64,000 bases of DNA from assembly GCA_902595175.1 (NCBI GenBank), contig CACJPB010000001.1, positions 1 to 64,000 of the forward strand. Direction: 5' to 3'. The notes under the pieces were generated by a model that was not told where the DNA came from, searched no databases, and saw only the letters and a program-made list of their open reading frames with translations. Below are positions 24,719-33,792 of the stretch, one piece after another (the first letter of the stretch is position 1; each line of letters opens with the position of its first letter). The stretch comes from an uncultured Prochlorococcus sp. (GTDB lineage Bacteria; Cyanobacteriota; Cyanobacteriia; PCC-6307; Cyanobiaceae). Made by a program: the position numbers and the translations under genes.

Positions 24719-24850
24719 ATGTTTTCTTTCACTTTTGATCCTTTGGCTGCAATATTTGGTATATCAGGAATTGTAGGCTTCTTTTTCTTTGCTTCTGCTG
24801 CTAAGGGAACTTCCAGTATCAATACAAAACCAAAAAAGGAATTAGATTAA
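24719..24850 (+). CDS. Small membrane protein, unknown
   Basis: Protein of 43 aa from the ATG at 24719; a TTG 17 codons earlier gives a less likely extension. One hydrophobic, glycine-containing helix (AAIFGISGIVGFFFFASAA) then a polar tail. Confidence 0.5.
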   Translation: MFSFTFDPLAAIFGISGIVGFFFFASAAKGTSSINTKPKKELD

Positions 24851-24915
24851 GGTTGATTCTTGCAGAAAACTAGATAGAAATTTTAAATTTAGTATTTTAA
24901 AAGGCTTGCAAATTA

Positions 24916-25086
24916 TTACTTATTCCATTGTTTAGAAATAAACTCAAGAAAATCTTTTAGATCCTCTTCAGGACAATTAGTTTCTTCTTGCAAATCAATG
25001 CAAATTTGCTTAATATTTTCAAAGGCCTTTTTTACTTTTTCATTTTTTTCGATAACCTCAAAATATTCTTGATCAGTAAAAGGCAT
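24916..25086 (-). CDS. Small acidic helical protein, unknown
   Basis: Protein of 56 aa, highly charged and helical, with two cysteines (KQICIDL, ETNCPEED). Soluble. No family recognised. Confidence 0.5.
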   Translation of the reverse strand: MPFTDQEYFEVIEKNEKVKKAFENIKQICIDLQEETNCPEEDLKDFLEFISKQWNK

Positions 25087-25179
25087 AATATTGGATTCCC
25101 TCGTGAAAATAATTCATTAACCATATTTTATCTGCATTGACTAAACAGTAAAGAAAGAAAAAAATCTTTTTTCTTAACT

Positions 25180-25467
25180 TTAGCTACCCAATCGATAATG
25201 TTTTTTAATACTTTTGGTTACCTCCCATTCGCAGTAAAGTCCAGCAGGAAACTCAACTAAGTCTCCAGCTTTAATGAAATAAGTGCCACCGCCTTTCGTA
25301 CTTATTTTCGCTTGGCCTTCAATGATTAAGCAAATTTCCTTATCGACGTAATTCCATTTAAATTTACTTGGCTCACATTCCCAAATAGGCCAACTTTTTA
25401 TTCCATATTGGATTATTGTGCTTGCACTACAAGGGGAAGTGATTAGAACTTTCAAGAAACAGTTCAA
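25180..25467 (-). CDS. Small cupin (DUF861-type)
   Basis: Protein of 95 aa from a TTG start. The run WPIWECEPSKFKW, then KEICLIIEG, then GDLVEFPAGLYCEWEV matches the single-domain DUF861 cupin found in plants and cyanobacteria. It lacks an obvious full metal triad of histidines. Role unknown; one recognised relative is the ureidoglycine aminohydrolase fold. Confidence 0.75.
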   Translation of the reverse strand: MNCFLKVLITSPCSASTIIQYGIKSWPIWECEPSKFKWNYVDKEICLIIEGQAKISTKGGGTYFIKAGDLVEFPAGLYCEWEVTKSIKKHYRLGS

Positions 25468-25573
25468 GTATGTTTTTTTATTTTACAAATAAAAGAAATT
25501 TTTATTTTCGAGAATGTGTATTTCTTTACTGTCTTTTATTTTTTTTCGTTTAATATAAAAAAAATTTTAATTT

Positions 25574-25708
25574 ATGGATGAACTTTCTGTATTGTCAATT
25601 TCTTTATCTATAGCTTCTCTAGGGATATTTTTTTTATTTTTTGCTTCAAATGATGATGACGACCAAGATGGAGGTAAGTTGATTAAATCACTAGAAAAAA
25701 TTAATTAA
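25574..25708 (+). CDS. Small membrane protein with acidic DDDDQDGG tail
   Basis: Protein of 44 aa: hydrophobic helix (LSISLSIASLGIFFLFFA) followed by NDDDDQDGGKLIKS. Its tail echoes that of the 59-residue protein at 24258-24437, suggesting a divergent paralogue pair. Function unknown. Confidence 0.5.
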   Translation: MDELSVLSISLSIASLGIFFLFFASNDDDDQDGGKLIKSLEKIN

Positions 25709-25710
25709 TA

Positions 25711-25827
25711 TCAAGTAAATAAAACATTTAATAAAGATTTATAACCTATAAAGCCAGCATAAATGCAGCTTAGAAAAATAAAATAAACTTCCAATGTACT
25801 AAGTCTTTTTTTCTTTAAAATTTTCAT
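25711..25827 (-). CDS. Membrane microprotein, unknown
   Basis: Protein of 38 aa with a basic start (KILKKKR) and one hydrophobic helix. It is convergent with the acidic-tail gene, 2 nt apart. Confidence 0.4.
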   Translation of the reverse strand: MKILKKKRLSTLEVYFIFLSCIYAGFIGYKSLLNVLFT

Positions 25828-25905
25828 TTTTTCTGAATTTTTATATAATAATTTTATTTAATCAGATTTTTATCAACATGAGTATTTATTACATAAACTC
25901 TTAGA

Positions 25906-26778
25906 TTAAATAATTATTAATGTTAAGCCAAAAAATAAAAAACAAGTAAAAAATATTATTTTTTTGGTAATTTCTCTTTCCTCATTCTTAGCAAAGAATA
26001 AGGAAATTACTGGAGATATGCTTAATAAAGCCCATCCTACTCCTATGGGAAGGGTTTTAAAAACAACTTGTTGTAGAAATATTCCTACATTTGTTCCAAG
26101 AAGTATTGAAATAATAAATCTTTTTTGTTGTTTTTTGTCTATGTTTTTTATGAAAAAATTGATCTTAAACCCTTTTAAAGTTATTAAAAAAATTATTGCA
26201 CCTAATAATCTTATTTCAGTTGTAAGGAATGGAGATAAATTGCCTTGAAGGAAAACCATCCTTGATAAAAGACCTCCAAGAACAGCACATAAAACTGATA
26301 AAAAAGGAAAAGCAAAAATTTTAAAGTTATTTTTTTCTGAGAATGAGGAGTTTTCCTCTTTAAAAACGTTACCTTTTCTGAGAATTATGAATAGCGAAAT
26401 CGTTACTATAATTATTCCAACCCATGATTTAGTTGTTAAATTTTCATTAATAAAAAATTCCCCTGATAAAGCTGCCATTAACGGAGAAAGAGTTTCTATA
26501 GATAATGTTTTTCTTGTGCCAATTATTTGTAGTGACTTTAAATAGAAAGTATCACCTAAACCAATACCTATTATTCCACTAATTAGTAGGATAAATATGT
26601 TTTTTAATTCAGTTGCAGAAGTTAGATTGATAAAAGCAGGTATAAAAATTAAAAAAGCTATTATATTTTTTATTAAATTAATATCTATTGATTTATATTT
26701 TTGAGTTTGCGAGCGCCAAATAAAGCACGCATATGTCCAAGATGTAGCAGCTCCAAAAGCAGAAAGGATTCCAATCAA
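25906..26778 (-). CDS. EamA/DMT-family transporter
   Basis: Protein of 290 aa with about ten hydrophobic spans in two repeats, each with EamA features (for example PLMAALSGEFFINE in repeat 1 and GVGWALLSISPVISLFFAKNEE in repeat 2). Members export amino acids, metabolites or drugs. Substrate unknown. Confidence 0.85.
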   Translation of the reverse strand: MIGILSAFGAATSWTYACFIWRSQTQKYKSIDINLIKNIIAFLIFIPAFINLTSATELKNIFILLISGIIGIGLGDTFYLKSLQIIGTRKTLSIETLSPLMAALSGEFFINENLTTKSWVGIIIVTISLFIILRKGNVFKEENSSFSEKNNFKIFAFPFLSVLCAVLGGLLSRMVFLQGNLSPFLTTEIRLLGAIIFLITLKGFKINFFIKNIDKKQQKRFIISILLGTNVGIFLQQVVFKTLPIGVGWALLSISPVISLFFAKNEEREITKKIIFFTCFLFFGLTLIII

Positions 26779-26799
26779 AACGAATAATTTTTAAAAATT

Positions 26800-26898
26800 T
26801 TATTTTATAAATTGAGTAAACGTTAAAAAGAATACATAAATAAGAATCAAAATCCCAGGTAAGAATTGAATTAGTGATTTGAAATTATTTTTTTTCAT
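26800..26898 (-). CDS. Membrane microprotein, unknown
   Basis: Protein of 32 aa: a short basic start and one helix (FLPGILILIYVFFLTFTQF). Same strand as the neighbouring 78-residue gene. Confidence 0.4.
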   Translation of the reverse strand: MKKNNFKSLIQFLPGILILIYVFFLTFTQFIK

Positions 26899-26916
26899 GT
26901 TTCTAAAATAGTTTTT

Positions 26917-27153
26917 TTAAACAGTTTTTTTATTACTAGGATACAAGCTTTCTAACTTCTTTCTTCTTTGCACTTTCGCATTAATTCTTTCTTCTTTTTC
27001 TTTTTTCTTGATCTCATCATTTATCTTATTTTGTCTATATCCAAACCAAAGTAGAACCCAAATAACAGAAGTTATTAAAAGAAGAGCAGTATATTGACCA
27101 GTCATAGGAAAACTGGCCTCAGAATATTTAACGTAAGAAAATAACAAACTCAT
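26917..27153 (-). CDS. Small membrane-anchored charged protein
   Basis: Protein of 78 aa (a start at ATG 27105 would give 62). One membrane helix (about residues 22-39) is followed by a long lysine/glutamate/arginine-rich helix (about 42-70). Unknown function. Confidence 0.55.
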   Translation of the reverse strand: MSLLFSYVKYSEASFPMTGQYTALLLITSVIWVLLWFGYRQNKINDEIKKKEKEERINAKVQRRKKLESLYPSNKKTV

Positions 27154-27338
27154 TTAAATAACTTAAAGCATAAAAATAACGACTGTGTTGATTTTTCTAG
27201 AAATTTAAAAATTAGCGAATCGTACCTATTTATTATGTAGTTTTAAAGTTTTATATTTATTTTTTTGTGGTTTTTGAACTAATTTTTCTTTATAACTACT
27301 TGCTATTATCAGATTGAAGCATATTAAATAATAAGTTT

Positions 27339-28577
27339 TTGGAACCTTTTGATTTAGCAGTTGTTGGAGGCGGTGCAGCCGGTTTTATGACAGCAATAAC
27401 TGCTGCTGAAAATGGAGTAAAAAGAATAATAATTCTTGAAGGAACTTCAAAACTTATGGAGAAAGTAAGGATTAGTGGAGGGGGAAGATGTAACGTCACT
27501 AATGCGACATGGATACCGAATGAACTAGTTGAGAATTACCCCAGAGGTGGAATTCAGCTCTTGGAATCATTTAATCGTTTTGCTTCTGGAGATGTATACG
27601 ATTGGTTTGAGAAAAAAGGTTTAAAATTAAAAATTGAGGAAGATCTAAGAGTATTCCCAGTTTCTAATTCTTCTTCAGATGTTATTGATTGTTTGAGAAA
27701 AAGTGCTTTATCAAAAAACGTAGAGATACTAACAAAATTTTTTGTAAAAGAAATTGCAAAAACTCCAGATAATGTATTCAATATTTTTAGTCTTAAAAAA
27801 GCAAAGGTAACTGCAAAAAATATTATTCTTTCAACTGGAGGTAATCCAAACGGATATAAATTAGCTCAAAATCTTGGACACACCATTGTTAAACCTGTGC
27901 CATCGCTTTTTACTTTTTCCACAAAAGAACCAAATTTGGATGAATGTAGTGGGGTATCTATAAGGGGCATAGATATAGAAATTAATTTAAACAATAAGAA
28001 TTTTCAAAATAGAGGCGATTTACTAATAACGCATTGGGGGTTTAGTGGGCCAGCAGTATTAAAACTTTCATCAATTGCAGCAAGGGAACTTTATAGCCAA
28101 AAATATAAATTTAATTTAATCATTAAATGGTCTTCTTTAAGTTATAAGGAGTTAAAAGAAAAAATTAATTATTTAAGATTAAATAAAGGCAAGGTGAATC
28201 TTATTAATAGTAGACCTGTTCCACTATTAACAAAAAGATTATGGATTTTTTTATTAAAGAAAATAGGTATCGATAAAGAGAAAAAGTGGGCTGATTTACT
28301 GGCGGATGAAAGAGAGAAAATGATAAATACTCTAATGAGGGATATATATATAATTTCAGGAAAAGGTCCATTTGGAGAGGAATTTGTTACTTCCGGAGGC
28401 GTAAAAATTAATGAGGTTAATTTTAAAAGTATGGAGAGCTTAATTTGTCCAGGGTTATTTTTTTCTGGAGAAGTTTTGGATGTTGATGGGATAACTGGTG
28501 GATTTAATTTTCAACATTGTTGGACAAGTGGATGGATCGCTGGGATGGCAGTCTCAAAGTTAAATCAATCAACTTAA
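27339..28577 (+). CDS. BaiN/HI0933-family flavoprotein
   Basis: Protein of 412 aa starting at TTG. The FAD dinucleotide motif is VVGGGAAGFM near the start, then GGGRCNVTN (about residue 50), and the C-terminal GGV...PGLFFSGEVLDVDG with GGFNFQ. These are hallmarks of the HI0933-like NAD(P)/FAD-dependent oxidoreductases. Physiological substrate unknown in cyanobacteria. Confidence 0.9.
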   Translation: MEPFDLAVVGGGAAGFMTAITAAENGVKRIIILEGTSKLMEKVRISGGGRCNVTNATWIPNELVENYPRGGIQLLESFNRFASGDVYDWFEKKGLKLKIEEDLRVFPVSNSSSDVIDCLRKSALSKNVEILTKFFVKEIAKTPDNVFNIFSLKKAKVTAKNIILSTGGNPNGYKLAQNLGHTIVKPVPSLFTFSTKEPNLDECSGVSIRGIDIEINLNNKNFQNRGDLLITHWGFSGPAVLKLSSIAARELYSQKYKFNLIIKWSSLSYKELKEKINYLRLNKGKVNLINSRPVPLLTKRLWIFLLKKIGIDKEKKWADLLADEREKMINTLMRDIYIISGKGPFGEEFVTSGGVKINEVNFKSMESLICPGLFFSGEVLDVDGITGGFNFQHCWTSGWIAGMAVSKLNQST

Positions 28578-28693
28578 GTAATAAATTAGTAAGTAACAAT
28601 TCAATAAGTTTATCTTTTTTTTATTAAGTATTAGACGGAAAAAGTTTTTTGGTGAAACTTTAATTTTAAAGTTTTAATTATTGGTGAAGATTA

Positions 28694-29443
28694 ATGCAGA
28701 ATCTTGTATCAAAAAAAGAAGAAGAGGAAAGAAGATTAAAAGCTTTAGCAGAATATAGAATTTTGGGAACCAAGCCAGAATCATGTTATGACGATATTAC
28801 AAAAATTGCTGCTACAACCTGTAATGTGCCTATTTCTTTAATGACATTGGTAGACAAAGATAAACAATGGTTTAAATCCAAAATAGGACTTCAAATATCA
28901 GAAACTAGAAGAGATTGGTCTTTTTGTACCCATGCAATAAAAGAAAATAGTCCATTAATTATTCATGATGCTTTCCAAGATGAAAGGTTTATAAATAATC
29001 CATTGGTAACAGGAGACCCCAAGATTCGTTTTTATGCAGGTTTTCCCCTTAGAAATAGTGATGGTAATAAACTTGGAACTCTTTGTGTAATAGACAGAAA
29101 GCCAGGAAATCTAACTACACAACAATTCAATATTATGGAATTGTTATCCAAGCAAATAGTTTCATTTTTAGAGCTCAGAAAAAAGTCATTGAACTTGCTA
29201 GATGCTTTGTCTAACTTGCACAAACAGGAAGGTATTTTATCTGTCTGTTCATATTGCAGAGAAGTAAAAAATAAGGAGGGCGATTGGATGCATTTAGAAA
29301 AATATCTTTCGAAAATTAGTGATATTAGATTCAGTCATGGGGTTTGTGATAATTGTATGGAAAAACATTTCCCAGATGTAATCGAAGTATGGAATAAAAA
29401 GGATTTCTTTGAAGATGGTCAAAAAAGGTTTTTAGAGTCCTAG
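28694..29443 (+). CDS. GAF-domain protein with C-terminal zinc-like motif
   Basis: Protein of 249 aa. A GAF domain covers about residues 25-165 (TLVDKDKQWFKS, FYAGFPLRNSDGNKLGTLCVID). The C-terminal 60 residues have CSYC...CDNC, a paired CxxC arrangement seen after GAF or PAS sensors in many bacteria. No kinase or cyclase output domain follows. It is probably a cytosolic redox or small-molecule sensor of unknown ligand. Confidence 0.82.
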   Translation: MQNLVSKKEEEERRLKALAEYRILGTKPESCYDDITKIAATTCNVPISLMTLVDKDKQWFKSKIGLQISETRRDWSFCTHAIKENSPLIIHDAFQDERFINNPLVTGDPKIRFYAGFPLRNSDGNKLGTLCVIDRKPGNLTTQQFNIMELLSKQIVSFLELRKKSLNLLDALSNLHKQEGILSVCSYCREVKNKEGDWMHLEKYLSKISDIRFSHGVCDNCMEKHFPDVIEVWNKKDFFEDGQKRFLES

Positions 29444-29531
29444 ATTCAATACCTGACTTTTTATTGTTTAATTTATTTTCTATACAAATTCTTTATTTGG
29501 TGGTTAGTATTGTATAAATTTTGACTAGAAA

Positions 29532-30017
29532 ATGTTATTAGGAACTTTATTGACAGGTGAAATTGCTAAAAGTGCATTAGTAGCATATGTTCATTATTTA
29601 GGAATAATATTGTGTTTCGGTTCTCTTTTGTTTGAAAGATTGACTCTCAAAGTAGGTCTTAATAGAAACGAGACGATCTCAATGATAATTGCTGATGTGG
29701 TTTATGGTTTAGCAGGAGTTGCGATATTAGTTACTGGAATTTTGCGTGTTAAGTATTTTGGTCAAGGAGGAGATTTCTATACAGGTAATCCTGTGTTTTG
29801 GATAAAGGTTTCTCTTTATATTATTGTGGGATTACTTTCTTTATACCCAACAACAACCTATATATTATGGGCAATTCCATTAAGTAAGAATAAATTACCT
29901 GAAATATCTGAAAATCTAGTCAAGAGGTTCAGACTAATTATTACTACTGAATTAGTGGGATTTGCAACAATACCTTTGTTTGCCACCCTCATGGCTAGAG
30001 GTGTAGGTTTAGGTTGA
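29532..30017 (+). CDS. DUF2214 membrane protein
   Basis: Protein of 161 aa with four hydrophobic spans, a conserved-looking YVHYLGIILCFGSLLFERL at the start and GILRVKYFGQGGDFYTGNPVFW in the middle. These match the DUF2214 family. The histidines in the first span could bind heme or metal. Function unknown. Confidence 0.75.
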   Translation: MLLGTLLTGEIAKSALVAYVHYLGIILCFGSLLFERLTLKVGLNRNETISMIIADVVYGLAGVAILVTGILRVKYFGQGGDFYTGNPVFWIKVSLYIIVGLLSLYPTTTYILWAIPLSKNKLPEISENLVKRFRLIITTELVGFATIPLFATLMARGVGLG

Positions 30018-30550
30018 ATAATTTATTTCTAGAAAGAAATTGTTTAATAAGTGCAAACAAACTATATAGATGGAGTTTAAGTTATAAGATTTCTAAATCT
30101 AAAAAAGAGATTATCTTTATAGGTTTAAATCCCTCATTTTCGGATGAAGTTTTCTTGGACAACACAACAAAAAAAATAATCAAAATTTCGAAAAACAATA
30201 ATTACGGCAAAGTAAAATTAATAAATCTATTTGCTCTTATTTCAAGCAAACCAGAAAAACTTTTTAAACATAAAAACCCTGTGGGCTATCAAAACAATAA
30301 TCATATTTATAAAAACTTAAAACACTGGTCTGAAAATAAAAATTGTGATTTATGGTTAGGTTGGGGTAACAAAGGTAAATTTCTAAATAGAAATAAAAGA
30401 ATATCAAAAAAAATAATGCAATATAACTCAATTAGGAAGAATAATTTTGATAATCCTCTTGGACCGCTTTTAATTAAGAAAACAATCAAAGATAATCCAA
30501 TACACCCTCTATATTGTTCTGACTATTCCATCCTCCAATCTTATTTTTAG
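30014..30550 (+). CDS. DUF1643 protein
   Basis: Protein of 178 aa. Its TTG start overlaps the stop of the DUF2214 gene by 4 nt. GLNPSFSDEVFLDNTTKK and VKLINLFAL fit DUF1643, a family of unknown function whose members often carry a LNPS-x-AD-x2-DPT motif. The lysine content is high. Confidence 0.72.
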   Translation: MNNLFLERNCLISANKLYRWSLSYKISKSKKEIIFIGLNPSFSDEVFLDNTTKKIIKISKNNNYGKVKLINLFALISSKPEKLFKHKNPVGYQNNNHIYKNLKHWSENKNCDLWLGWGNKGKFLNRNKRISKKIMQYNSIRKNNFDNPLGPLLIKKTIKDNPIHPLYCSDYSILQSYF

Positions 30551-30632
30551 GTAGAAAAGCTCAAATGCAAACCAGTATTTTTAGCAAATCCATTAAATAT
30601 GTGTTAATTTCTATTTGTTAAGTTAACCTAAT

Positions 30633-30761
30633 ATGAAAATTTCAAAGCAATTAAATAAACTAAAAAACTTGAATGTTGAGGCAGAAAAATGTTCTTCAAG
30701 AGAAGAAGCAAAAAAAATAATTAATAAAGCAAATAAAGCACAAAGTAAAATCAATAAATAA
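30633..30761 (+). CDS. Small lysine-rich helical protein
   Basis: Protein of 42 aa that reads as one long amphipathic helix (LNKLKNLNVEAEK, then REEAKKIINKANKAQSK). Soluble, very basic. Unknown. Confidence 0.5.
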   Translation: MKISKQLNKLKNLNVEAEKCSSREEAKKIINKANKAQSKINK

Positions 30762-30848
30762 ATAAAAAGTAACTTCCCTTATCCATAAATTATAATTTTC
30801 AAAAATATTTAATTTACACAAATACACCATATTTATTTTTTAGTATTT

Positions 30849-31580
30849 ATGTCTTTGAAAATAATTAAAATAAGGAAATCGCACGAAAGATTTAGATCGA
30901 CTAGAGAATGGCTAAATTCGATGCATTCATTTTCTTTCGCAGAGCATAAAGATCCAAAATGGGATAATTTTGGGAAAATTAGAGTTATAAACGAAGATAT
31001 TATTTCTCCTAATGCAGGATTTAATACACATTCTCATGCAAATATGGAAATAATTACTGTCGTAACAAAAGGAGCAATAACTCATAGAGACTCTTTAAAC
31101 AATCTTGGCAAAATTTACAAAGATGAAGTACAAGTTATGTCTGCAGGCACTGGAATCTCTCATAGCGAGAAGAATGAAGAAAATGAGAACTGTAAGTTGT
31201 TCCAGATTTGGATATACCCTCAAAAAGAAAATATCAAACCTCGATATGATCAAATTTCATTAAATGAAAAGTTGTGGGACAATCTTATATTCAATTACAA
31301 AGACGGTAAAAATAATAAGCTTTTTCTAAATCAAAGTATCTCTTTATGGCGTTGTAAATATAAGCCAATTCAAGAAAAAAAATTGCCATTAAACATCGAT
31401 AAATATAATTGGATACAAATAATAGAAGGTAATCTTTTATTAAAAAGTAAAGACTCTAATTCAAATATATTTCTCGAATCTGGAGATGGCTTGGGTTTTG
31501 AAGTTAATTATTATGATGATGTTTCTATAGATACTGAAAAAAACTTAGATTTTCTCTTATTTTCGATGCCTTCCTTATAA
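30849..31580 (+). CDS. Pirin-family bicupin
   Basis: Protein of 243 aa. The N-terminal cupin has the metal site of pirins: FNTHSHANMEIITVV with the further histidines in THRDS and GISHSE. LFQIWIYPQ closes domain 1. YhhW-type pirins are quercetinase-like or regulatory; the cyanobacterial role is unknown. Confidence 0.88.
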   Translation: MSLKIIKIRKSHERFRSTREWLNSMHSFSFAEHKDPKWDNFGKIRVINEDIISPNAGFNTHSHANMEIITVVTKGAITHRDSLNNLGKIYKDEVQVMSAGTGISHSEKNEENENCKLFQIWIYPQKENIKPRYDQISLNEKLWDNLIFNYKDGKNNKLFLNQSISLWRCKYKPIQEKKLPLNIDKYNWIQIIEGNLLLKSKDSNSNIFLESGDGLGFEVNYYDDVSIDTEKNLDFLLFSMPSL

Positions 31581-31593
31581 TTTTTCTGTTATT

Positions 31594-31908
31594 TTACCCA
31601 TCAACTCCTTTATTAAATGCATTTAAGGCTTGCAAAGCCATATTAAGGTGAACTTCCATAGCACCAAGTGCAATTAGAGAATTTGGTGATTTATCTTTTA
31701 GTAAATTCTCTTTTCTTTTTGATAACTCATTGACTAACTTCTTAGTTGAAGCTTCCCAATTGTTGATTAACTCTTCAAATTCTCTTTTTTCAGGGCTTTC
31801 TATTTCTGCTAATTCATCAGAAAAATAAGAATCTTTTTGTGCCTTAAGCATCAAGTAACTTAATTTTTTATGACTTATTGCTTGAGGTAAATTGTTAGAT
31901 TCACTCAT
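31594..31908 (-). CDS. Small helical protein, unknown
   Basis: Protein of 104 aa, nearly all helix and strongly charged, with a hydrophobic C-terminal helix (SLIALGAMEVHLNMALQALNAF). No family recognised. It is convergent with the pirin gene. Confidence 0.6.
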   Translation of the reverse strand: MSESNNLPQAISHKKLSYLMLKAQKDSYFSDELAEIESPEKREFEELINNWEASTKKLVNELSKRKENLLKDKSPNSLIALGAMEVHLNMALQALNAFNKGVDG

Positions 31909-32009
31909 TGCTAGTGACTATTTTATAGTCAAAATCTAACTAATTAAGTGAATATTTGCTAGAGGGTAAACGGTTGTGATGACCGACCTGAAAATTACGA
32001 AACGATACT

Positions 32010-33425
32010 TTAACAAAAAATGGATTTATGAACCTTTAATTTTTCATTTATTAGTTTCTTGAAATAATCTCCACGCTCTTCATAATTTTTAAATTGATCA
32101 AAACTAGAGCATGAAGGTGAGAATAATAATGTTCCAACCCTATTATTTTGTAAATAATGAAAAACAAAATTTAAAAGCTCTTTAAGTTCTGAAAATTCAA
32201 AAATATTTTTTTTAAATCCTTCATTAATAAGCGCCATTTTTAGGACTTTTGAGCTTTCTCCAAAAAGGAAAACACATTTAACTTTTTTCTTTAAAACTTT
32301 TATCCACTCACTATATTCATTGCCTTTTAATCTACCCCCAGCAATGATTATTATTTGACCTTCAATTGAACTTATTCCCGCAATAGAAGAGTCAAAATTT
32401 GTAGCTTTACTATCATTAATGATTTCCAAATCATTATTTTTATAAATTGTTTCCATCCTATGGGGTAATTGTTTGTAATTAGATAAAGAATCTTTAATCT
32501 TCTTGCCAGATAATCCAACTTTTCTTGCTGCTGCAGTTACCAATAAAAGATTTTGAAGATTATGCATTCCTTTTAAAGAAAAATGTTCAAGTTTGAATAA
32601 TTTCTTCCCTCTCTCAACAATGTACGCTTGTTCATTTATCCAATAATCGCAATGAATAAAATTTGATTTATCGAAACTAGTTGTTATCCAAACCCCTCTT
32701 GATAGCGAACTGTAGTGATTTCTTAGGTTTTTATCGTCATAATTATAAATTCTAAAATCAGATTTTTCTAACAAGCTTTTTTTTATTTTGAAATAGTTTT
32801 CAAGTGTTTTATGTCTTTCAAGATGATCTTCTGTGAAGGTTGTCCATATTCCAATATTAGGTTCTACTTCTGGAGATATTTCTATTTGATAACTGCTTAA
32901 TTCAGCTACAACCCAATCAATTTTTTCATGTTTTTTGGAGTGAGCATACTTACATAAAGGTGTACCAATATTTCCTGCAAATGGAGCATATAATCCACTA
33001 TCACAGAGTATATGGCTTAGTAGATGAGTGACAGTAGTCTTGCCATTAGTGCCAGTAATACCTATCCAATTTGTGTCTTTTAAAATTTCCCATGCAACAT
33101 TAATTTCTCCAATTACTTTAATTCCCTTTTTTTTTAATTCAAAAATAGTTGTATGGTCATAAGGTATTGATGGACTTACAACAACTGATTCGATCTCTTT
33201 CAAAAAAGGTTGAATTTCTTCAAATACAAATGCTTTATTTAGAGAAACTATGATATTAAGCTCCTCTAATGCTGTTTTTCTTTCTAAGAATTCTATCCCA
33301 TCTTTACTTTCCCAAACAATTACTCTCTTATTGATGCTTCTCAAATACTTGGCAGCCCAAAATCCAGATTTACCTAATCCAATTACAAGATTAATATTTC
33401 TTTTATTTGAATGATTATCTATCAT
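32010..33425 (-). CDS. murD: UDP-N-acetylmuramoyl-L-alanine:D-glutamate ligase
   Basis: Protein of 471 aa from the ATG at 33425; an ATG at 33473 gives 16 extra residues that do not resemble MurD. An N-terminal Rossmann part (GLGKSG), the ATP motif [10 protein letters not shown], and later NDSKATN and IAGG are typical. The enzyme adds D-glutamate in cytoplasmic peptidoglycan synthesis. The gene stands alone rather than in a dcw cluster, as is common in cyanobacteria. Confidence 0.93.
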   Translation of the reverse strand: MIDNHSNKRNINLVIGLGKSGFWAAKYLRSINKRVIVWESKDGIEFLERKTALEELNIIVSLNKAFVFEEIQPFLKEIESVVVSPSIPYDHTTIFELKKKGIKVIGEINVAWEILKDTNWIGITGTNGKTTVTHLLSHILCDSGLYAPFAGNIGTPLCKYAHSKKHEKIDWVVAELSSYQIEISPEVEPNIGIWTTFTEDHLERHKTLENYFKIKKSLLEKSDFRIYNYDDKNLRNHYSSLSRGVWITTSFDKSNFIHCDYWINEQAYIVERGKKLFKLEHFSLKGMHNLQNLLLVTAAARKVGLSGKKIKDSLSNYKQLPHRMETIYKNNDLEIINDSKATNFDSSIAGISSIEGQIIIIAGGRLKGNEYSEWIKVLKKKVKCVFLFGESSKVLKMALINEGFKKNIFEFSELKELLNFVFHYLQNNRVGTLLFSPSCSSFDQFKNYEERGDYFKKLINEKLKVHKSIFC

Positions 33426-33525
33426 TAAATTTATAATTGCATTTATATTAATTATGTTTAAAGGGTAATTCAATCATGAGATTTTTCTTCAGTATTTATA
33501 GTATTCGCCCAAGATAAGTTAATTA

Positions 33526-33792
33526 ATGGAAGATAATACTGCAAAATATTGGTTCTCTTGGTTTTATGAAAAGTGGGAGAAAAATGCTCCAGGTGAATTA
33601 ATTGAACGGGGTTTAACTCCGTCTCAGATTGCTGAGCGCTTTGTTAATGAAAACCATGATAGTTTAATTCAATTGTCAAAAAAAATTGATGAAAAAAATT
33701 ATGATGCCTTAACAGAATTTATGAAACTCTCAGAGAGTGAATTACATATCTTGAAGTATTTTCTAAAGTTAGTAAAAATGAAAAATTTATAA
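33526..33792 (+). CDS. Small acidic protein, paralogue of the gene at 22890
   Basis: Protein of 88 aa with aromatic start (YWFSWFYEKW), then TPSQIAERFVNEN and NYDALTEFMKLSESELHILK, the same order of motifs as in the 105-residue protein at 22890-23207. Its last 6 bases overlap the convergent SDR gene. Unknown function. Confidence 0.6.
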   Translation: MEDNTAKYWFSWFYEKWEKNAPGELIERGLTPSQIAERFVNENHDSLIQLSKKIDEKNYDALTEFMKLSESELHILKYFLKLVKMKNL

